A DNA stretch of 64,000 nt from CAYMZZ01 sp046297935. Lineage in GTDB: Bacteria > Bacteroidota > Bacteroidia > Chitinophagales > Chitinophagaceae. A model generated the notes under the pieces. That model was not told the origin of the DNA. It worked only from the letters and a program-made list of their open reading frames with translations, and searched no databases. The stretch lies in assembly GCA_046297935.1 (NCBI GenBank), contig JBKBHA010000003.1, positions 377,683-441,682 on the forward strand. The letters are read 5' to 3'. Both the position numbers and the translations under genes were made by a program. Position 1 is the first letter of the stretch; each line of letters starts with the position of its first letter. Of the stretch, positions 24,091-34,000 are shown one piece after another.

Positions 24091-26896
24091 TGATTCTCAT
24101 TCCTCCTGACGTGGGGCCCTGGCCTGCACCTGTTTTGCTCAAGCTATAGGTAAAGCTTAGTATCGCAAAACGCCCGAGCGTGTTCACCCTCACATCTTCA
24201 ATATAGTTCTGATTGCTGCTGCGGCTCACACCCACATTGCGATTAAGAATATCGTTCACCCTCAACTTCAATTCGCCACGTTTCCAACGAAGCATTTGCT
24301 TACTGATCGACGCTCCCCAAAGAGGCACTTTGGTATTAAAGCCACTTGAAAGCTGGTTATTGACCGTATATTGAAACTCTGTACTCAAAAAGAAACCGGC
24401 AGGCAGTTCCCAGTCCACATTCAACTCATATTCCTGTGAGAAGAAACGATTATTTAATGCCGGCTGCAGGGAATAGCTGGTTCTGTTAATATTGCCACGC
24501 GCTGTAAACATCAGGTTGATCTTTTCATGCGGAGTCGATTCAATGCTGACGCGGGGACCAATAGTCAACATGCCAATGGTATTGGGTAAACCATTGAAAA
24601 ACTGCCTGCCTCTATTATAGAAAACATTTGCACCAAACTCAAATCGGCCCTTTAAAAAGCGAGCTGGCAATCCTGTATTGATATCTCCATTGATATTGTA
24701 TACACCATCCGTATTTACCGGCCTCGTTTTACGAACTCCATCACTAAACAACGAATCAGAGTTAACAATCTTATTGTCTGTACGACTCAGGTTCAGAAAT
24801 ATGAACAGGTTGCGGTTGCGGAAAGGATTGATGCCGGTATAGTTCAAACGCACACTATGTGTCAATTCCTGGACCAGATCGGGATTTCCTTCGCGAATAT
24901 AAAGTCGGTTGCTGATATCCGGAACCGGTTGTAGCTGATCTACCGTTGGCTGATTGGTAGAGGTTTGATAATTCAATGTAAAGTTCTTGTACCTCGAGAA
25001 ATTGAATTGGAACCGCGCGTTAGGCAGGAGGTTGTAAAATGTTTTTCCGATAATTGTGTCTTTAATGCCAGACAATACCTGCCCATCGAGTGCCGACTTT
25101 TGCCAGCTGAGGCCAATCGAATAATTGTATTTCCGCTGCTGGCTTCTGATTCGGAAGCCTGCATTTACATAGCTATACTTATTTTTAAAATCGTTACTGA
25201 GCGAGTCGTTCAGCTCATCGTATTTACCGCTGCCATTGTCGTAGTCGTAGGTTATTTTTTCTGAATTACTGTTTGCGTAGCTGTTTCCCACACTGAACTC
25301 CATTAAGGAGCGTCGAAACAGTGGTTCAGTATAAACCAACCGGGTAGTATAGCCCATCAGGTCGCTATTGCTGCTGATTCGCTGGTCTATTGAATCAACA
25401 CGAAAGCGGGTGCCGGCTGAATTAAAGAATTCATTCACCGACTCCTGGCTGCCTTTGCTGCTCGCATCATTCAGTGTTGTTTGAAGATTGAGTGAAAGTG
25501 TTCTTCCTTTCCGGCGAAACTTTTTACGCAATAGGAGATCGTTGGCCCAGCTGAAACTGTTGTTGTCAGTTTCAGTATTGTTATAACCACTGTTGCTTAC
25601 CCGCCCATCGAGCCCATATTGAAGGTAGTCGCTAGAGGAGCGATTTTTTCCATTCTGATAACCTATAGAAGGGTTCCATTTAATTGAATGAAAACTATCG
25701 ATGATATAATCTATTCCAAGGTTCAGTCGGTGGCTGCCGGTACTGTTGTCGGTAACGGTATTGCTATTGTAAAAGTAGGACGAATCGGGCAGCAGGTATT
25801 GCCGTAGGTTGTTGGAACTGACTTTTGGATTGTAGTTATTGTAAAAATAATTGCTGGTCAGATCCACCTTGGTTCCGATAATATTGTTGTAGTTAATGCC
25901 GCCGCCCCAAATGGTTCGAATACCCCTGTTATTACCCCCCAACATTCCAGCCATAGGACTATTGTCCGAAATGCTGATATTGACGTTTCCATTTCCGCCA
26001 CGCATCATACGAGACAGTTCGCCCGTGAAGTTCATCATATCCATGAAGGAGAAAGCCTCTGCGTTGGTATTGTTGCCCATACCAATAACCGACATTTGCC
26101 GGGCTCCTTTGAACGAGTTAACGTTGAACCTGCCTTCTTTGCGGTTATCGGTACCTGCCCCAGCCATTATTTTTCCAAAGCTTCCTTTTTTCTTATCCTG
26201 CTTAAGTTTCAGGTTAATCGTCTTTTCGCTGTTACCATCATCGAAGCCGGTTAATTGCGACTGATCGCTTGCGCGGTCATAAACCTGTACTTTATCAATG
26301 GCGTCGGCAGGGAGATTTTTGGTAGCCATTTTTGGATCTTTACCAAAAAATTCCTTGCCATCTACAAGCACTCGCTTCACGCTTTCGCCCTGTGCTTTTA
26401 TATTGCCATCACGGTCAACCTGAACACCGGGTAACTTTTTCAATAGCTGTTCTACGCTGGCATTGGGTGGAGTTTTGAAGGAACCGGCATTGTATTGAAC
26501 CGTATCGCCAACCAGAGTAACCGGAGGAGCTTCGCTACGTACGACCACCTCATCGAGCACGCGGGTGCGATCATTCATCACAATCCGCCCCAGGTCCGGC
26601 CTACGGCTCGAGTCGCTGATCGTAATGTTTTCAGACCGGTTGTGATAACCCACATGGGTAAACAACAGGCGGTACTCGCCCGGAGGTATCTCTGAAATAG
26701 TGAATCTTCCCGAGTTATCGGTCATACTAAAGCTGATCAGCGATGAATCTTTCCGCGACAACAAGGTGACGGTAACGTCTGCCACCGCTTTTTGCGAAAG
26801 TGTATCGTAAGTAATACCAGTAACGGTACCATTACGTTGCGACCGTGCAATATTTGCTATCGTCAAAAGGCAGAGGAGCAGGAAAACAGATCTCAT
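24080..26896 (-). CDS. TonB-dependent receptor-like outer membrane beta-barrel protein (second of three)
   Basis: 938 residues, signal peptide ending NIARSQ. Carboxypeptidase-regulatory-like domain (about 21-100), plug (about 112-215: DEVVVRSEAPPV, VEQLLKKLPGVQVDRDGNI, VLVDGKEFFGKDP), then the OMP_b-brl_3 barrel. Met/Gly-rich loop text (SRMMRGGNGN, GMLGGNNRG) follows the first strands, in the place where the paralogues carry Gly-rich runs. The C-terminus ends in a barrel strand plus a short polar tail (GPTSGGMRIITR). It converges on the AraC gene with an 11-bp overlap. The substrate is unknown. Confidence 0.9.
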   Translation of the reverse strand: MRSVFLLLCLLTIANIARSQRNGTVTGITYDTLSQKAVADVTVTLLSRKDSSLISFSMTDNSGRFTISEIPPGEYRLLFTHVGYHNRSENITISDSSRRPDLGRIVMNDRTRVLDEVVVRSEAPPVTLVGDTVQYNAGSFKTPPNASVEQLLKKLPGVQVDRDGNIKAQGESVKRVLVDGKEFFGKDPKMATKNLPADAIDKVQVYDRASDQSQLTGFDDGNSEKTINLKLKQDKKKGSFGKIMAGAGTDNRKEGRFNVNSFKGARQMSVIGMGNNTNAEAFSFMDMMNFTGELSRMMRGGNGNVNISISDNSPMAGMLGGNNRGIRTIWGGGINYNNIIGTKVDLTSNYFYNNYNPKVSSNNLRQYLLPDSSYFYNSNTVTDNSTGSHRLNLGIDYIIDSFHSIKWNPSIGYQNGKNRSSSDYLQYGLDGRVSNSGYNNTETDNNSFSWANDLLLRKKFRRKGRTLSLNLQTTLNDASSKGSQESVNEFFNSAGTRFRVDSIDQRISSNSDLMGYTTRLVYTEPLFRRSLMEFSVGNSYANSNSEKITYDYDNGSGKYDELNDSLSNDFKNKYSYVNAGFRIRSQQRKYNYSIGLSWQKSALDGQVLSGIKDTIIGKTFYNLLPNARFQFNFSRYKNFTLNYQTSTNQPTVDQLQPVPDISNRLYIREGNPDLVQELTHSVRLNYTGINPFRNRNLFIFLNLSRTDNKIVNSDSLFSDGVRKTRPVNTDGVYNINGDINTGLPARFLKGRFEFGANVFYNRGRQFFNGLPNTIGMLTIGPRVSIESTPHEKINLMFTARGNINRTSYSLQPALNNRFFSQEYELNVDWELPAGFFLSTEFQYTVNNQLSSGFNTKVPLWGASISKQMLRWKRGELKLRVNDILNRNVGVSRSSNQNYIEDVRVNTLGRFAILSFTYSLSKTGAGQGPTSGGMRIITR

Positions 26897-26990
26897 ATCC
26901 GGGTTTTGATTTGGCTACGAAAATATTCGCAGCAAACCCGGAACTGGGTTAATTTGGTTTGGATTAATGTTAAAGAAGGTTAATAGCGCA

Positions 26991-27070
26991 AATTTGAGAA
27001 TTGGTAATTCGAGAATTTAGAACCCGCCGATACAGGATATCCAAATTCCCGAATTACCAATTCTCAAATT
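26991..27070. repeat. 28-bp inverted repeat, one mismatch
   Basis: Arms 26991-27018 and 27043-27070 are reverse complements except for one T/C position (still pairing as G-T in RNA on one strand), with a 24-nt loop. The arm starts AATTTGAGAATTGGTAATTC. It ends 4 bp before the stop of the 27074 gene and resembles the element at 2491-2561 in size, AT content and position; the sequences are related in style (AATTTGA/AATTTGG words) but not identical. Confidence 0.78.
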
Positions 27071-27073
27071 TTC

Positions 27074-27658
27074 TTAATCGATCGTTTCTCCCTGCTCATT
27101 ATCGGCCCGTTCTTTTTCGTAGATCAGTATTTTCACTTTCCATTCAGGGAACTCGTATTGTATGGTTACCTCCAGAATGAATTTTTGGGTGATTCGGTCT
27201 GGCAGTTCAAAACGCATGAGTGCGCTGGTGAAGCCACGCTCTTCAGTTGGTTCAATGTATTTGCCTTTCAAATAAAAGGTAACACCATAGTCCATTTTTA
27301 CCGCCATGTTGTTGAAGCGGGCGTAGAGTGATTTGAATTTTGCGCGGGCTGTTTCAAAATCTTCGGTGGTCAGCATCACTGCCTGCCAGCTATATACTTC
27401 TTTCTGGTCAGCCGAAAACCTGCTAATAGTAACCGACTCTGCGCCGGGAATCGGCAATGAGCACTCGTAGTTACTGTGCTGTGGATTTTCATCGAGTGCC
27501 GACCCTCGCATGCTTTGATAGTTGTGCGGGTAGTCGCGAATCACCTTCTTCATTTCTGAAGTGAAGTCGGTTGTGCCAGGCAGTTTGAGTTGAGCAGAGG
27601 AGGACAGGGACAGGCAGATAGCCATGCCCCAAATGAGGGGTTTTACTAGTTTTTTCAC
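27074..27658 (-). CDS. Secreted protein of unknown function
   Basis: A 194-residue protein starting at GTG 27658, with a signal peptide ending SLSSSAQ. The mature part has DFTSEMKKVIRDYPHNYQSMRGSAL, CSLPIPGAESVTISRFSAD and WQAVMLTTEDFETARAKFKSLYARFN, then strands ending YEFPEWKVKILIYEKER. It looks like a small alpha/beta domain that may bind a ligand. I recognise no named family. It stands alone. Confidence 0.7.
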   Translation of the reverse strand: MKKLVKPLIWGMAICLSLSSSAQLKLPGTTDFTSEMKKVIRDYPHNYQSMRGSALDENPQHSNYECSLPIPGAESVTISRFSADQKEVYSWQAVMLTTEDFETARAKFKSLYARFNNMAVKMDYGVTFYLKGKYIEPTEERGFTSALMRFELPDRITQKFILEVTIQYEFPEWKVKILIYEKERADNEQGETID

Positions 27659-27771
27659 GAGTATCGAATTAAATGGGTTAAAAAGCAGTGCAAATATTAT
27701 GAAAAATCTGATTGGCTGAATAATTTCAATTGGCTTTTTCCGTTATCCCGATTGTTAAACTCGTCCAACAT

Positions 27772-27936
27772 ATGAAAAACAAAGGCATTGCCCACGCGCA
27801 CGAAGCCGCCCGAATCTATCAACAGTACTACAAACCTTCGCTAAATCCTCTTCGCTTAATGCGATCTGTTATCGCTGTTTTTATTTCAGGTTCCGGGCCC
27901 GCCTCCACCGTGTCGCCGTACCGACGCAGTCGTTAA
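27772..27936 (+). CDS. Possible small protein of 54 residues
   Basis: The frame from ATG 27772 begins MKNKGIAHAHEAARIYQQYY, with codon use like a real gene, then becomes less convincing (Ser/Gly/Pro-rich end). An intrinsic terminator follows 34 bp after the stop on the same strand, so a plus-strand transcript very likely exists here. The region 27659-28014 has no other gene. It may be a small protein or a non-coding RNA. Confidence 0.35.
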   Translation: MKNKGIAHAHEAARIYQQYYKPSLNPLRLMRSVIAVFISGSGPASTVSPYRRSR

Positions 27937-27969
27937 GAACACCGTACTTACTAACCATTGCAAATAACA

Positions 27970-27996
27970 AGTCCTCCCGTGTGGGAGGACTTTTTT
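27970..27996 (+). terminator. Intrinsic terminator
   Basis: GTCCTCCC (27971-27978), loop GTGT, GGGAGGAC (27983-27990), then six T. It can only serve a plus-strand transcript starting in the 27.7-27.9 kb gap, as the neighbours on both sides are on the minus strand. Confidence 0.85.
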
Positions 27997-28014
27997 CTTT
28001 TTCGCAGCGATCGT

Positions 28015-30897
28015 TTAATCTACTCTCATTCGTTCCATACTTCGGTTCATGCCACGGTTCATGCCGGGAGGACCAGGCATGGCCTGCATGTTACGACCGC
28101 CCATTCTATTGAGGTTGAAAAGAAAGCTAAGCATAAAATAACGCTTCAATACAATGCTTCTGGTATCCTGCACATAGTTATCGGTCGCTGTTCGGGCAAT
28201 ACTCTGATTCTGGTTGAGTATATCATTTACAGATAACCGGATTTCACCATTCTTTGCTTTGAAAACCTGTTTGCTTAAGCTGGCATTCCAAAGCGGTATC
28301 GACTGGTTAAACCCTTCGGCTCGGCCCGTGTTGATAAGATAACTGAAGTCTGTTGAAAGTATAAAGTTCTTCGGGAAATTGTAGGAAAAATCGGCAGAAT
28401 ACGTCTGCGTCCAGTAATCTTCGTTCAACTGGGAGTTGACAGTATAACTCACGTCGTTATAAGCCAGGTTGGCACGAAGACCCAGATCGAATTTTTCCTT
28501 GTTGAGGTTTACGCCCAGACCTTGCGAAATGGAGAGCGTTTTTGTAAAATTCTTGATGCTGCGAACCATGCTCACATCGCGCGTATAGCTGCTATTGTTG
28601 GTAAAGTTCAGACTAGACCCTTTCCATTTTGGATTTTTGAATGGAAGCCCCAGTGTAAAAAATGAATTGGCGCGATAATAGCCGTTAAGGTTAGTGTATT
28701 CTGTAATCTGTACCGGACCGTTTACTGTGATGTTATTTACAATCTTGTTCTGAGTGGTACTAAAACTCAGGTTAGCGGCAATCAGGCGGAATGTCAGAAT
28801 ATTAAATGAGTTATAACCGATATTAAAGTTGTGATTAAACTCCTGCTTCAGGTTCGGATTACCTATCACGATATTCAGGGTATCGGTGGCATCGGGTACA
28901 TTCTGTAACTGATTAATGCTTGGCTGGCTCGTGCGACCGTTGTAGCGGAATCGTAGGTTTTTGCTACGTGCAGGGGTGAAGTTGAAATTCGCTGTCGGGA
29001 AAAAGTTCGTATACGACTGGCGGGTGAGTGAGTCGCGGCCAGTGGCAGCCTGGTAACTTTGACTTTCGAGCGTAGACTCCTGAACAGCGAGTCCAAACTG
29101 GTAATTGTACTTTGGCTTTTGTACTCTGAAGTTCAGGCCCGCGCGGTGTGCTTCAAACAGGTTTTCAAATCGGTTAGTGAGCAACAGGTTTGGCGTTTCG
29201 TATTTGTCAGTCGATGGATCATAATTGAACGCTTCGCGGTTAGATGTGCTTTTGTTTCGGGTGTAGGCATAGTTTATTTCCAGTAACTTATTCAAACCAA
29301 AGGGTTCTGTATAGGAAGCACTAATTACATTGTTATTAGTCGTTGTCTTTTGTTCATTGGTCTGATTCTGATTTACTGTATTATAAATGGTGCCATCGTC
29401 GAGGTAAAAATCATTGTTTGAATACGTGAGGCCATTGCTGTTGCTATTACCAAACGTATTGTTCCAGCCCAGCGTGACAGTACGGCCGGTTTTCTTAAAC
29501 TTGTGGCGATACAAGAGGTTGTTTGACCAGTTATATCCGTCTCTTTCGTTCTGATTATTAGAACGGGCTGTTACCGAAAGGAATTCTTTACCGGGAATTT
29601 GCGAAAAGTTGTAGGAACTATCGTCGCTTAGACTTTCGGAATGTTGAAGTGTAAGTGAAGGTGTGTAAAGTATCGAGTTCATTGAATCGATCTGATACTC
29701 AAGGCGAACATTAAAGCGGTGGTTCATGTTCTGGTTATCAGACATGGTCCGGCGGTTCATGGTCACTATCGAATCGGCATAGGTAGTTCGACGCAGGATA
29801 TTCTGTTCCTGTCGGGTATTGGAATTAGAAAGGAAATAGCTGCCTGTAATCTTGAATTTACTACCCCACTGGTCAGAATAGTTGAGGCCGGCCGATAGTG
29901 ACCTGATAAGTCCGGTACTGCCGCCTCCTGATGAGCCTCCAAACATACTTGCCATACCGCCACGTACCTGCATTCCCCCCATCATTTCGCGGCCGCCACC
30001 ACCACCAAACCCGCTGAAGCCTCCCATCGAACTTATGACATCCGAAAACGAAAAACCCTGTTTATTGATATTATTCGCATTGAACAGTAGCGAAATTCTC
30101 CGGTTGCCGGCGAAGCGGTTGATGCTTAAATTTCCTTCGTAGCGGTTGTTATCGCCATAGGCTGCCAGTGCCCGACCGAAATAGCCCTGGTTTCGATCTT
30201 TTTTTAGTTTGATATTGATGGTCTTTGTTCGATTGCCATCGTCCATTTGCGTAAACTTGGCCTGATCGCTCATATCATCAAATACCTGTACACTTTCCAC
30301 CATATCGGCAGTCAGGTTTTTGGTAGCCAGTTTAGGATCGTTTCCGAAAAACTCCTTTCCATCAACCAGCACCCGTTGTACCTGCTCACCCTGCGACTTC
30401 ACATTGCCTTCCTTGTCCACTTCCATGCCTGGCAATTTTTTGATTAGATCTTCTACGGTAGCGTTGGGCTGAGTTCTAAATCCACTGGCGTTGAATTGTA
30501 TAGTATCGTTTTTAACTACAATGGGCGCTTCGCTGGTGATCACCACTTCACCTAGAGTCTGGTAATTTTTGGCAGGAAAAATAGTCCCCAGATTCACTTG
30601 CTTAACGTCGGCCGTAATGGCTACTGATTTCCGTACTTCGTTGATTTCGCGGTGCGAAATAATAAGGCGGTAATTGGCGGCGGCCAGGTTTCGAAATTCA
30701 AAAACTCCCTCTTTATTGGTTAGAGTAAACGTAACCATGGAGGAATCGGCAGCCAGCAAAAGGGATACCGTGGCATCAACAATAGATTGATTGGTAGTAG
30801 AATCTACCAGTTTTCCTTTAATGCTGCCATCAGCTTTTTGAGCATGGGCGTAGTGCGTAAAAAGGATAAGGCTGAAAAGGACATACAACTTTCTCAT
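28015..30897 (-). CDS. TonB-dependent receptor-like outer membrane beta-barrel protein (third of three)
   Basis: 960 residues, signal peptide ending HYAHAQ. Carboxypeptidase-regulatory-like domain (about 22-105), plug (about 115-220: GEVVITSEAPIV, VEDLIKKLPGMEVDKEGNV, VLVDGKEFFGNDP), OMP_b-brl_3 barrel. Plug text is closest to the second receptor (24-27 kb). A Gly/Met-rich loop (GFSGFGGGGGREMMGGMQVR region) follows the early strands, and the tail after the last strand is Met/Pro/Arg-rich (MPGPPGMNRGMNRSMERM). Substrate unknown; no sigma factor, SusD or TonB gene adjoins. Confidence 0.9.
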   Translation of the reverse strand: MRKLYVLFSLILFTHYAHAQKADGSIKGKLVDSTTNQSIVDATVSLLLAADSSMVTFTLTNKEGVFEFRNLAAANYRLIISHREINEVRKSVAITADVKQVNLGTIFPAKNYQTLGEVVITSEAPIVVKNDTIQFNASGFRTQPNATVEDLIKKLPGMEVDKEGNVKSQGEQVQRVLVDGKEFFGNDPKLATKNLTADMVESVQVFDDMSDQAKFTQMDDGNRTKTINIKLKKDRNQGYFGRALAAYGDNNRYEGNLSINRFAGNRRISLLFNANNINKQGFSFSDVISSMGGFSGFGGGGGREMMGGMQVRGGMASMFGGSSGGGSTGLIRSLSAGLNYSDQWGSKFKITGSYFLSNSNTRQEQNILRRTTYADSIVTMNRRTMSDNQNMNHRFNVRLEYQIDSMNSILYTPSLTLQHSESLSDDSSYNFSQIPGKEFLSVTARSNNQNERDGYNWSNNLLYRHKFKKTGRTVTLGWNNTFGNSNSNGLTYSNNDFYLDDGTIYNTVNQNQTNEQKTTTNNNVISASYTEPFGLNKLLEINYAYTRNKSTSNREAFNYDPSTDKYETPNLLLTNRFENLFEAHRAGLNFRVQKPKYNYQFGLAVQESTLESQSYQAATGRDSLTRQSYTNFFPTANFNFTPARSKNLRFRYNGRTSQPSINQLQNVPDATDTLNIVIGNPNLKQEFNHNFNIGYNSFNILTFRLIAANLSFSTTQNKIVNNITVNGPVQITEYTNLNGYYRANSFFTLGLPFKNPKWKGSSLNFTNNSSYTRDVSMVRSIKNFTKTLSISQGLGVNLNKEKFDLGLRANLAYNDVSYTVNSQLNEDYWTQTYSADFSYNFPKNFILSTDFSYLINTGRAEGFNQSIPLWNASLSKQVFKAKNGEIRLSVNDILNQNQSIARTATDNYVQDTRSIVLKRYFMLSFLFNLNRMGGRNMQAMPGPPGMNRGMNRSMERMRVD

Positions 30898-31024
30898 ATA
30901 ATCAGTGACTTGACCATATTAGACGCAGTCGCTATACTTTCCTTGCGGCTGTCTTCGCCAAACATCGGTCTATCCGGATGAACTGGCGGAATGTGTCGAC
31001 GAACCGTAAGAGCGATTAGACGAT

Positions 31025-34000
31025 CTAGCTGAAGAGGTATTCTACGTCTTCTCGAGTCAGGCTCTTCACGAAGCTCGTATCGTCGGCAATCAGGTCTTTG
31101 GCCAGCGCCCTTTTCTTTTCCTGTAGCTGCAGGATCTTGTCTTCAATGGTATCCTTACAGATCATACGGTAGGCAAAAATATTTTTCGTCTGCCCGATCC
31201 GGTGAGTCCGGTCAATAGCCTGTTGCTCAACCGCCGGGTTCCACCAGGGATCTACAATATAGACATAGTCAGCAGCCGTAAGGTTAAGACCCACACCACC
31301 TGCTTTCAGCGAGATAAGGAATACCCGAACGGAATCATCATTTTGAAAACGTTGAATGGCTTTTTCACGGTCTGGTGCTGTGGTGCTGCCATCGAAGTAT
31401 TCATATTTCACTCCCAGCTCATCGAGCTTTGTTTTTATAAGTGCCAGCATGCCCAGGAACTGTGAAAATATCAGCGCTTTGTGATTGCTGATATTTTCCG
31501 TGAGTTCACGACCTATTTCCTCCAATTTGATCGAATGATTTTCAAATTTTTCTTCTTCGTTGAGAATGGCGGGAGAATCGCATATCTGACGAAGTTTCAT
31601 TAAACCCTGAAGAATGGTGAGCTGCGAACGCTGAATACCCTGTTCCTGAATGGTGCCGAGGATTTTATCTCTGAAGTCGTTCCGGTAGGCATCATAAATC
31701 TTCCGTTGTTCATCTTCCATTTCACACCAGAGAATCATTTCCTGCTTTTCCGGCAGATCCCGGGCCACCTGTTCTTTAGTTCGCCTCAGAATGAATGGGT
31801 AGAGAATTTTTCGCAAATGCTCTTTCCGATCCTGTTCCCCGAATTTATCGATGGGTATGGCAAATTCCTGTCGGAAAAATTCCATGGTACCCAGCATGCC
31901 GGGGTTCAGGAAGTGCATTTGTGCAAAGATGTCGAAGGTATTATTTTGAAGTGGCGTACCGCTCATGCAAAGGCGATGGCTGGCATTGAGCAGGCAGGCT
32001 GCCTTCGTTACTTTGCTGGAGGGATTTTTTATCGCCTGACTTTCATCCAGCACCACATAGTCGAACTGAACGCTCATCAGCAGCTTGATATCGCTTCGAA
32101 GCGTGCCATAGGTGGTAATTGTTACGTCATGATCCAGTATTTCCTCGCGCTGACGAGTGCGCGTTGCGCCGTGGTGAATGCGGTACGTTAACTTAGGTGT
32201 AAACTTCCGGATTTCACTTTCCCAGTTGTAAATAAGCGTAGTAGGACAAACTACCAGTGCTTTAATGCGTCCGTTCTGCGAACGTACGTGCTCAAGAAAG
32301 GAAAGTGCTTGTACCGTTTTACCCAGACCCATATCGTCCGCCAGTATACCACCCCACTTGATTTCTCGCAGGTAATTGAGCCACTGAAATCCCGCCGTCT
32401 GATATGGGCGCAGAATTGGCTGCAAGTGTGCTGGCGGATCTACTTCCTGAATCTTATTGAACTGACGCAGGTTTTCATACTTTTCTTCCAGCTTCACCAC
32501 CAGTTCCTCTTCATCACGGTTTTCATACAATTCATCAACAACGCTTAGATGGTAGCGGGACAGTTTAAGGTTATTTGAGTTGCCTTCGCCAACCCGAAAC
32601 AGGAGTGAATATTTTTTTAACCATTCTTCCGGCAAAATGCCAAGTGTACCATCGTTCAGCTGTACAAATTGTTGTTTGTTTGCCAGTGCTCGTTTCACTT
32701 CGGCCACCGTCACTTTCTGGTCGCCGAATACAATATCCACCTTTGCATCAAACCAATCAGTATTGCTACTGATAAAGATTTTCGTTTGCGGCTTGGCTGT
32801 ATTGAAGCGGAAATTTTTCAAGGCTTCAAATCCGAATACCGGCGTTTTCATATCACGCATGGCATCCACAAACAGAAAAAACCAGTTGTTTTTTAAGACA
32901 TCAGTTCCTTTCAATGCCAGGGATCCGTTGTCTTCATTTACAATAAAGTTGGAATGAAGTGCTTTTAGTTTTTCGATGAATGAATTCTCTGCCTGGCGGT
33001 TTCTATGCACCACCAGTATCTTTTCCTGTCGCGGCACAATAATCTCGTCGCGATCGCGGGTTTTTGTTTCGTAGCCTTTGTATGAAAAAGACGGTTGAAA
33101 TACGAGATAATCGCCTTTTTCTACCAGGAATAGCTTTACCTCCGGGTCACCATCTTTGACTTCGTCGATCAGTTGCCGATCAAAGTCGACTTTATACTCT
33201 CTCGTGAGCGGTATGATGAATTCCTGAAGGGTTTTGTCCCAATTATCAGCCGGTACTTCGAAATAACCATCCGGAAGAAATTTTTCGGCCAGATGAATCA
33301 TTTCCGGATTGGTCCAGCAATAGATCCGGTCGTTGTACAGGTAAAACAGCGGTGAAGCGGTTTCATTTTCCTCCATGCCCCTTTCGATGCTGCCCATTTG
33401 AATCTGAAGGGAAATCTTGTATTTCCCGTTTTTACGCACCACAAAATGGGGTACTGCATCTTCATTCCCTGCCTGTACTGGTTCCAGATTGGCAGTTTTA
33501 AAAGTCTTTCCCTTTGGTAGCAGATAGATCAAAGGCTGATCTTCCCTTCCGGTGAACAATTGTCGGAGTCGGGGAAAAAGGTACTCGGCAATCAGTTCAC
33601 GAGTTTCTCCGGGCAGGTCTTCGCCTTCCTGGTGAATAATATTTTCCCAAATGCCCGAGAAGGGTGAATTGCGGCTTACAAATTTGTTGATTTCGGTATC
33701 CTGCAGTTTTCTGAGTAGTGCGAGTACTTCTTTATCTGCTTCGGGTAGTTTTTCAGTTTCTATGTAGCGACTGATATCTGCTTTTTCTGCTTTTCCTGCG
33801 AAGCCATTATTTTCTTCATTGGGTTCGCCCAATATGGCGTCGATCGTAAAAAACGGATAGCTGACTTTATTCAGGTTGATAACGGCCGCAAGTCGTTGGG
33901 AAGGGCGTGGTTCTTTTTCTATTTCCACCACTTCCGTTTCGACCGGTTTTTCACGTACTGCCGGTGCTGCGACTGGCCGGTTGGGATTAGCCAGCGGTGT

